Source: Gammaproteobacteria bacterium (lineage in GTDB: Bacteria; Pseudomonadota; Gammaproteobacteria; Steroidobacterales; Steroidobacteraceae). From it: a DNA stretch of 34,104 nucleotides. The position numbers and the translations under genes are program-made. Of the stretch, positions 28,504 through 34,104 are shown piece after piece (the first letter of the stretch is position 1; each line of letters starts with the position of its first letter). Where the stretch lies: positions 1 through 34,104 of the forward strand of contig JASHVF010000394.1 in the NCBI GenBank assembly GCA_030039615.1, in the 5' to 3' direction. The notes under the pieces are model-generated. The model was not told the origin of the DNA, searched no databases, and saw only the letters and a program-made list of their open reading frames with translations.

Positions 28504-29100
28504 CTACCGCATGTCGGCCATGTAGCTCGGCTTGACCGCATCCCGCAGCCGCCGCCAGCCCTCGCTCAGGGGGGCCGTGGCCTCGGCGTGCGACTGATAC
28601 TCGACCGGCGGGAACTCGGCGCGCAGCGCGTCCACCATGAGCGTCCACTTGGGCAGCCCCTTGGGGAACTTGCCGCGCCGTGTGAACACGATGCGCCCTT
28701 CCACCGGAACGTCGCCCGCCACCGCCTTGACCGCGGCGATGCGGTCGTAGAGCGCGCTCTGCGGATTGGTGAACGTGAAGCGGCGCGCCCCGTCCATGAC
28801 GGTCCACTCGGCCATCTGGTCGCCGCCGAAGATGTTGCCGCGCACGTCGCGCAGGTCGATCACCACCACGCCGCGCATCGTCAGCAAGAGGAAGTCGACG
28901 TGAAAGCCCCCGCCCATGCCGTCCGGCACCAGCGCATTGGCGAGATGATCGGCGGCGCCGCCGGTGACCTGAGCACGCAGCTGCTTCCTCGCGCGGTACC
29001 GGCCGTACCAGCGCCAGCCCCACCAGAGCACGAAACCGAGCGCCGCGGCACCCAGCACCGCGGCCCACACGACCGGCGGCAATTTACTCAGCTCGTCCAC
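28504..29100 (-). CDS. Membrane-anchored NERD-domain protein
   Basis: Protein of 198 residues from GTG 29100, overlapping the thrC stop by 13 nt. One N-terminal helix (about 9-29, VVWAAVLGAAALGFVLWWGW) is followed by basic residues, then a NERD (nuclease-related) domain from about 45 to 165. The nuclease-like core reads HVDFLLLTMRGVVVIDLRD: the usual D...(E/D)xK signature has become Asp69...Asp82-Leu-Arg84. Catalytic ability is therefore doubtful. The second half (GRIVFTRRGKFPKG) is also typical of the family. Function unknown. The position as fourth gene of the thr operon may be only read-through. Confidence 0.75.
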   Translation of the reverse strand: MDELSKLPPVVWAAVLGAAALGFVLWWGWRWYGRYRARKQLRAQVTGGAADHLANALVPDGMGGGFHVDFLLLTMRGVVVIDLRDVRGNIFGGDQMAEWTVMDGARRFTFTNPQSALYDRIAAVKAVAGDVPVEGRIVFTRRGKFPKGLPKWTLMVDALRAEFPPVEYQSHAEATAPLSEGWRRLRDAVKPSYMADMR

Positions 29101-30413
29101 CCGTTCCCCTCGACCTCGAGCGCCGCCCGCAGCGCTCCCAGCGCGGCGTCGATTTCAACACAGCGCACAGGTCGCGCAAACAGCTGCGCGAGACTCTCCG
29201 GCACCGGCACGCTGTGCCCGATGAGCGGCTCGACGATCTCGCGGAACTTGGCGGGGTGCGCCGTCGCCACCAGCACCCAGCGGCCGTGGGCGCGCCGCTC
29301 CGGCGGCAGCCGCGCCCAGGCCTCGGCGGCGGTCGCGGTGTGCGGGCACCACACCCGCCCGTAGGTACGAAAATCCGCGCCAATGCGCGCGCGGATCTCC
29401 TCGTCCGTGACGCTCACGGCGCTCACCGCCGCGCGCAGCTCTGCGAGCTGCGGATAAAGCGCCCGCAGGCGCTCCATGTTGCTCGGGTTGCCGACGTCCA
29501 TGGCGGAGGCGAGCGTCGCGAGGCTCGGCCGCGGGCGCCAGCTGCCGCTCTCGAGAAAGTCCGGCACCGTGCGATTGGCGTTGTGCGCCAGCACCACCTC
29601 TGCGATCGGCAGTCCGAGCCGGCGCGCCCACAGACACGCGAGCGAATTCCCGAGGTTGCCGCTCGGGATGACGAACGAGGCGCGCTCGCCGTGCGCGCGC
29701 CACACGGCGAGGCTCGCGGCCGCGTAGTACACCGCCTGCGGCAGCAGTCGCCCGAGGTTGATGCTGTTGGCCGAGGATAGCGCCCGCTGCGAGCGCAGCC
29801 CGGGATCGAGAAACGCCTCCTTCACCAGGCGCTGGCAGTCGTCGAAGGTGCCGCGCACGGCGAGTGAGCGCACGTTCTCGCCCCAGCAGGTGAGCTGGCG
29901 CTCCTGGGTGGGCGATACCAGCCCCTTGGGGAACAGCACCGCCACCTCGATGCCCGGCCGGCGGTGAAACGCGGCCGCCACCGCGCCACCGGTGTCGCCC
30001 GAGGTCGCCACCAGGATGGTGAGCGGACGGGCCGCGGCGGCGCGCAGCCGCGCAAAGCAGGCGGCGAGGAAGCGTGCGCCGAAGTCCTTGAAGGCGGCGG
30101 TCGGTCCGTGGAAGAGCTCGAGCACCGACAGCCGGCCGTCGGCGTGCAGCGGCTCGAGCGGCGCGGGGAAGCTGAAGGCCTCGCGCGCGATCGCGCCGAG
30201 CTCGGCGCCGAGGGGATCGCCGGCCAGGAACGGTGCGAGCAGCGGCTGCGCCACCTCGGCGAGCGCGGCGGCGTCGCCGAAATTCTCGACCGAGAGCTCG
30301 GGCCAGGCGGCGGGAACGTACAGGCCGCCGTCCGGAGCGAGCCCCTGGAGCAGCGCCGCACTGAAGCCCATCCGCACCGTCGGGTCGCGTGAGCTGATGA
30401 ACGAGAAGCTCAA
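29088..30413 (-). CDS. thrC: Threonine synthase
   Basis: PLP enzyme of 441 residues converting O-phosphohomoserine to threonine. The TTG start at 30413 overlaps the thrB stop as TTGA and yields the family N-terminus (ISSRDP...FSAALLQGLAPDGGLYVP). The next ATG, 14 codons later, would cut that motif. PLP-lysine is Lys109 in GPTAAFKDFGARF. Phosphate-binding LVATSGDTGGA and SIPSGNLGN-like FVIPSGNLGNSLA follow. DVGNPSNMERL and GRVWCPHTATA are C-terminal family motifs. Length fits the bacterial ThrC of the yeast/E. coli class. Confidence 0.96.
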   Translation of the reverse strand: MSFSFISSRDPTVRMGFSAALLQGLAPDGGLYVPAAWPELSVENFGDAAALAEVAQPLLAPFLAGDPLGAELGAIAREAFSFPAPLEPLHADGRLSVLELFHGPTAAFKDFGARFLAACFARLRAAAARPLTILVATSGDTGGAVAAAFHRRPGIEVAVLFPKGLVSPTQERQLTCWGENVRSLAVRGTFDDCQRLVKEAFLDPGLRSQRALSSANSINLGRLLPQAVYYAAASLAVWRAHGERASFVIPSGNLGNSLACLWARRLGLPIAEVVLAHNANRTVPDFLESGSWRPRPSLATLASAMDVGNPSNMERLRALYPQLAELRAAVSAVSVTDEEIRARIGADFRTYGRVWCPHTATAAEAWARLPPERRAHGRWVLVATAHPAKFREIVEPLIGHSVPVPESLAQLFARPVRCVEIDAALGALRAALEVEGNGWTS

Positions 30414-31354
30414 CCGATCACCCGCGCGCCCGCGCCACGCAGCTCCGTGATCCAGCCATCGCTCGCGAGCTCGCGGGCGGCGAACTCCCGGCGCATCGCC
30501 GCGAGCACCGCCGGCGCGCTCGGCTCGAGCGTCCAGGCGAACATCGCAGGCCCCGCGCCGGAGATCGAGCAGCCGAGAGCCCCGGCCGCCAGCGCGGCGC
30601 GGCGCACTTCCTGGAACCCCGGGATCAGCGCCTGGCGCTGCGGCTCGATCACCACGTCCTCGAAGGAAGCGCGGATCATGTCGAGGTCGTCGGTGTAGCA
30701 GCCGGAGATGAAGCCGGCGAGATGCGCCGTCTGCCACACGAAGTCCGAGAGCTCGACGCTGCGGCTGAGGATCGCGCGCGCCTTGGCGGTCGCGAGGAAC
30801 ATATGCGGGTGCACTGTCACCGCGCGCACCGCCGCCGGCACCGGGATCTGCTTGACGCGCGGCTCGTCGATGCCGACGGTGAGGACCAGACCGCCGAACA
30901 GCGCGGGCGCGATGTTGTCGACGTGCCGCGAGCCGCTCGCGACGGCCTCGCCGGCCATGGCGAACTTGAGCAGCTCGAGCTTGCCGCAGGGCGTCGGCAG
31001 GAGTGCGTTGGCCGCGACCACGGCCCCGACGGCGGACGCGGCCGAGCCGCCGAGGCCCGAGCCGAGCGGGATGCCCTTGTCGATCTCGAGCACGAAGCCG
31101 AACTCAAGGTGCAGCGCCTCCTGCATCGCGAGCAGCGCCCGGCCCGCGGTGTTGTCCCGCGGCTCCTGCGGCAGCTCGCCGGCGACGCCGCGCACCGCAC
31201 TGATGGCGACGCCGGGGGCGGCACGGCGGCTGACGCTCACGCGGTCGCCGAGCGCCTCCACCGAGAAGCCGAGGATATCGAAGCCGATCGCGACATTGCC
31301 GACCGAGGCGGGCGCGAACGCGGTCGCGCGCTCGGGCGCGGCGCGTGCGCTCAC
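30410..31354 (-). CDS. thrB: Homoserine kinase
   Basis: GHMP-fold kinase of 314 residues that phosphorylates homoserine for threonine synthesis. Motif 1 (APASVGNVAIGFDILGF, 14-30), the ATP loop PLGSGLGGSAAS (96-107) and motif 3 (GALGCSISGAGPAMFA, near 265-280) are intact. GTG start at 31354 overlaps the thrA stop as GTGA; its own stop overlaps the TTG of thrC. The chained overlaps imply translational coupling of all three enzymes. Confidence 0.97.
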   Translation of the reverse strand: MSARAAPERATAFAPASVGNVAIGFDILGFSVEALGDRVSVSRRAAPGVAISAVRGVAGELPQEPRDNTAGRALLAMQEALHLEFGFVLEIDKGIPLGSGLGGSAASAVGAVVAANALLPTPCGKLELLKFAMAGEAVASGSRHVDNIAPALFGGLVLTVGIDEPRVKQIPVPAAVRAVTVHPHMFLATAKARAILSRSVELSDFVWQTAHLAGFISGCYTDDLDMIRASFEDVVIEPQRQALIPGFQEVRRAALAAGALGCSISGAGPAMFAWTLEPSAPAVLAAMRREFAARELASDGWITELRGAGARVIG

Positions 31355-33834
31355 AGCCGTGCCCCGAGGTAGGCCGCGAGGCGCAGCAGGTCGGCGAACA
31401 CCCCGCCCGCGGTGACTTCGGGGCCAGCGCCCGGACCCTGCACGATGAGCGGGTTCTCGCAGTAGCGGCGGGTCGCGAAGCGCACCACGTTGTCGGTGAG
31501 CGCGATGTTGGCGAAGGCATGGCTCTGCGGCAGCTCGGCCAGCCCGACGCTCGCCTCGCCGCCGGCGCTCAGGCGGCCGATGTAGCGCAGCACCTTGCCG
31601 CGCGCGCGTGCGCCGTCGAGACGGCCGCGCATCATCGAGTCGTACTGGGGCAGCCGCTGCATGAACTCCTCGATCGAGCCGGCGCGCAGCTCCTCCGGCA
31701 CCAGGCTCTCGACCTGCACGTCGCTCAACTCGAGCCCGAGGCCCATTTCACGCCCGAGGATGATGAGCTTGCGCGCCACGTCGGTGCCCGACAGGTCCTC
31801 GCGCGGATCGGGCTCGGTGTAGCCGCGGGCGCGCGCGTCGGCCACGATCTGCGAGAACGGCTTGTGGCCGTCGTAGGCATTGAAGAGGTACGCGAGCGTG
31901 CCCGAGAGGATGCCCTCGATGCTCGTGATCTCATCGCCCGTCTGGCGCAGATCGCGCAGCGTATGCACGATCGGCAGCCCCGCGCCGACGGTCGCCTCGT
32001 AGAGGTAGTGCGAGGCGCCGGCGCGCCGCGCCTGCTGCAGGCGGCGGTAGAAATCGAGCGAGGCGCTGTTGGCCTTCTTGTTCGGGGTGACGATGTGAAT
32101 CCCGGCGCCGAGCCACTCGGGGTAGTGCTCCGCGACCGCACCGCTCGCCGTGCAGTCGACCAGCACCGTGTGCGGCAGATAATCGACCCGCACGTGCCCG
32201 ACGAAGGCGGCCAGATCGGCGCTCACGCCGCGGCTCTCGAGCTCCGCGCGCCACTGCGCCGGCGCGATCGCCGGCTGCCCGAGCAGCATGCGGCTCGAGC
32301 CCATGACGCCCCGCAGGCGCAGGTCGAGCTGAAACTGCTCGCGCAGCTGAGGCGCCTGTGCGGCGAACTGCTCGAGGAATGCGCGGCCGACCGTCCCCGG
32401 CCCGAGCAGGCCCACCGAGAGCGTGTGCGGCGAGAGATACAGCCCGCCGTGCACCGAGCGCAGCGCACGGGTGGCGCTGCGGCCCTCGACCACCACCGAG
32501 ATGTTGCGCTCGGAAGCGCCCTGCGCGATGGCGCGCACGTTGACGCCGGAGGAGCCGAGCGCCCCGAACACCTTGGCGGCGACGCCCGGAGTCCCGGCCA
32601 TGCCATCCCCCACCACCGCGAGAATGGCGAGATCGGGATCCAGGTCGACGCTCTGGATCTGACCCGCGGCCAGCTCGCGCGCGAACGCGGTGCGCGTCAC
32701 CGCGACGGCGCGCTCGGCCTGCTCCTGCGGGATTGCAAAGCAGATCGAGTGCTCGGAGCTCCCCTGCGAGATCAGGATGACGGAGATGCCCTCCTCGCGC
32801 AGCGCGCCGAACAGCCGGTGCGCCGTGCCCGGCACACCGATCATGCCGGTGCCCTCGAGGTTGATGAGCGCCACGTTCTCGATGCTGGTGATGCCCTTCA
32901 CCGGCAGCGTGGAGGTGGGGCGCGCGCAGATCAGCGTGCCGGCCTTCGCCGGCGCGAAGGTGTTACGGATCCAGATCGGAATGCCGTCGCCGACCGCCGG
33001 CGCCATGGTCTGGGGATGGATCACCTTGGCGCCGAAGTACGCAAGCTCCATCGCCTCGTTGTAGGAGAGCGAGTCGATCACGGTGGCGTCGGGAACGCGG
33101 CGCGGATCCGCCGACAGCACGCCGTCGACGTCGGTCCAGATGTGGATCTCGCTCGCCGCCAGCAGCGCGCCGAAGATGGAGGCGGAGAAATCGCTGCCGT
33201 TGCGCCCGAGCGTGGTCTGCACGCCGCGCCGGTCCGAGGCGATGAAGCCGGTGATGATCAGCGTGCCGGTGAAGTCCGCCGCTACCAGTGCCGCCAGGTT
33301 GGCGCGCGACTCGGCCCACTGGATGGCGGGCCCGGAGGCGCCCCACTCGGCGACCACCACGCGCCGCGCATCGATCCACCGAGCCGGGCGCCGGCTGCCG
33401 GGCCGCTGCTCGAAGAAGCGGAGGAAGAGCTGCGTGGACCAGAGCTCCCCGTAGCCGGCGATGAGGTCACTCACGTTGCGCGCCGCGCCGCGCGTCAGCT
33501 TCACGGCCTGCAGCACCGCCACCAGGTCGCGGCAGTCGCGATCGAACCCCTCGAGATAGCTCCACGCCGAGTCCGGCTCGAGCAGCTCCGCGGCGATCGC
33601 CCCGTGGCGCGCGCGCAGCTGTGCGATCTCCTCGCGGAAGGCATCGTCCTGGCGCTCCGCGAGCGCCACCAGCCGCAGCAGCGCGTCGGTCACTCCGCGG
33701 CAGGCGGACAGCACGACGGCGACCCGCGTGCCCGGGAGGGAATCGAGGATGTCCGCGACGCGGCGAAAGCAGCCGGCATCGGCGACGCTCGATCCCCCGA
33801 ACTTGTGCACGACCCAGGGATCGGTCTTGGTCAT
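31351..33834 (-). CDS. thrA: Bifunctional aspartokinase / homoserine dehydrogenase
   Basis: Protein of 827 residues catalysing the first and third steps from aspartate to homoserine. Aspartokinase domain (about 8-290): KFGGSSV (11-17), TLGRNGSDFSA, WTDVDGV, AKVIHP. Tandem ACT domains (about 305-450) with VALINLEGTGMIGVPG and LAILAVVGDGMAGTPG sense threonine in the E. coli homologue. Homoserine dehydrogenase (about 470-827): GLLGPGTVGRAFLEQ nucleotide loop, DCTASGAVAEHY, VTPNKKANS, and SIEGILSGTLAYLFN with the catalytic region. The length matches E. coli ThrA (820). First gene of thrABC. No good Shine-Dalgarno before ATG 33834. Confidence 0.97.
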   Translation of the reverse strand: MTKTDPWVVHKFGGSSVADAGCFRRVADILDSLPGTRVAVVLSACRGVTDALLRLVALAERQDDAFREEIAQLRARHGAIAAELLEPDSAWSYLEGFDRDCRDLVAVLQAVKLTRGAARNVSDLIAGYGELWSTQLFLRFFEQRPGSRRPARWIDARRVVVAEWGASGPAIQWAESRANLAALVAADFTGTLIITGFIASDRRGVQTTLGRNGSDFSASIFGALLAASEIHIWTDVDGVLSADPRRVPDATVIDSLSYNEAMELAYFGAKVIHPQTMAPAVGDGIPIWIRNTFAPAKAGTLICARPTSTLPVKGITSIENVALINLEGTGMIGVPGTAHRLFGALREEGISVILISQGSSEHSICFAIPQEQAERAVAVTRTAFARELAAGQIQSVDLDPDLAILAVVGDGMAGTPGVAAKVFGALGSSGVNVRAIAQGASERNISVVVEGRSATRALRSVHGGLYLSPHTLSVGLLGPGTVGRAFLEQFAAQAPQLREQFQLDLRLRGVMGSSRMLLGQPAIAPAQWRAELESRGVSADLAAFVGHVRVDYLPHTVLVDCTASGAVAEHYPEWLGAGIHIVTPNKKANSASLDFYRRLQQARRAGASHYLYEATVGAGLPIVHTLRDLRQTGDEITSIEGILSGTLAYLFNAYDGHKPFSQIVADARARGYTEPDPREDLSGTDVARKLIILGREMGLGLELSDVQVESLVPEELRAGSIEEFMQRLPQYDSMMRGRLDGARARGKVLRYIGRLSAGGEASVGLAELPQSHAFANIALTDNVVRFATRRYCENPLIVQGPGAGPEVTAGGVFADLLRLAAYLGARL

Positions 33835-34075
33835 CGAGTGGGGTTCTTGGAGACGCAGTGAAAAGGCGATGGGACTCTACTGAAGCGGCACGGGTGCATG
33901 CAATGCGCCCACACGAGGCGGCGACGGGGACCTCCGCCGGACTGGCATACTCGTGGAGCCCTGTGGCTGGCGCCGCGCCCGCGCGGGCCCGTCGGAGCGG
34001 CTGATGTGCGTCATATAACATAATATTAATCAAATATTTAGGTGATTTTATTATTGTGATTTATCGAGCCCGGCG
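33835..34075. promoter_or_regulatory. Divergent regulatory region upstream of thrA
   Basis: About 240 bases without a convincing gene. The outer part (34009-34066) is strikingly AT-rich and holds TAATATTA (34021-34028), two GTGATTT copies 14 nt apart (34042 and 34056) and several -10-like hexamers for either strand. The inner part is GC-rich, with the perfect palindrome GCCCGCGCGGGC at 33977-33988. A minus-strand reading from ATG near 34010 gives about 45 codons but no run of Thr or Ile codons, so it does not look like an E. coli-type thrL attenuator. Confidence 0.45.
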
Positions 34076-34104
34076 ATGAACGAGATCCAACTGCTGCGCG
34101 CGCA
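34076..34104 (+). CDS. Possible start of a divergent gene (partial)
   Basis: An ATG at 34076 opens nine codons reading MNEIQLLRA before the window ends. It lies just right of the AT-rich region that would supply its promoter, divergent from thrA. The Shine-Dalgarno is weak. Too short to identify. Confidence 0.35.

Noticed and set aside
31345..33861. 838-codon plus-strand frame opposite thrA
   Set aside because: Shadow of thrA; Arg/Gln/His-rich and motif-free.
33977..33988. Palindrome GCCCGCGCGGGC as rho-independent terminator
   Set aside because: No loop and no T-tract; such GC palindromes are expected by chance in this composition.
33841..34010. Threonine-operon leader peptide and attenuator
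   Set aside because: The possible small frame contains few Thr or Ile codons, and no terminator with T-tract precedes thrA.

Overview
The window is a gene-dense stretch of a high-GC proteobacterial chromosome. Third codon positions are strongly G/C and AT-rich patches occur only at promoters. The fused aspartokinase-homoserine dehydrogenase in a thrABC operon, a PhoQ-like sensor, PurB next to MnmA, FumC and KynA together suggest a gammaproteobacterium, perhaps of the Xanthomonadales/Nevskiales/Steroidobacter side. That placement is inference. No rRNA, tRNA, transposase, phage gene or CRISPR array was seen.

Layout. Positions 1-117 are the C-terminus of an ALDH7-type aldehyde dehydrogenase (+). 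Positions 134-5454 are a minus-strand run read fumC > CoA pyrophosphatase (Nudix) > mazG > PepSY protein > PhoP-like regulator > PhoQ-like kinase, with overlaps or short gaps throughout. fumC diverges from purB (+) across a 36-bp region holding a perfect inverted repeat. Then come a DUF7931-like gene, mnmA, acnA, a HAD-IB phosphatase, a DipZ-type CcdA/thioredoxin fusion, exported msrB and exported msrA, all plus strand. kynA (-) is convergent with msrA. An ABC ATPase-permease pair and a threonine aldolase follow (+). A minus-strand MacAB-like set (adaptor, ATPase, two FtsX-type permeases) and an exported TPR-like protein come next. tatD and an M20 metallopeptidase are on plus. The right end is a minus-strand thrA-thrB-thrC-NERD operon with 4- to 13-nt overlaps, behind an AT-rich divergent promoter region.

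The most striking element is a 515-residue intein inside aconitase A. It carries a LAGLIDADG homing-endonuclease domain and interrupts the protein exactly at the third [4Fe-4S] ligand cysteine: the catalytic Cys+1 of the intein reaction becomes that cluster ligand after splicing. Active enzyme therefore depends on splicing, and the splice chemistry sits on a redox-sensitive metal-site cysteine.

A second coherent unit is dipZ-msrB-msrA. A membrane thiol-reductant conduit with its own thioredoxin domain is followed by a Tat-signal MsrB and a probable lipoprotein MsrA, which looks like an extracytoplasmic methionine-sulfoxide repair pathway. DipZ itself has a Met-Thr-Gly-rich linker, and the unit is preceded by a long inverted repeat. 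Several genes (mnmA, purB, tatD, kynA, the ABC ATPase) have a -10-like hexamer only 6-10 nt before the start codon, suggesting leaderless or nearly leaderless transcripts.
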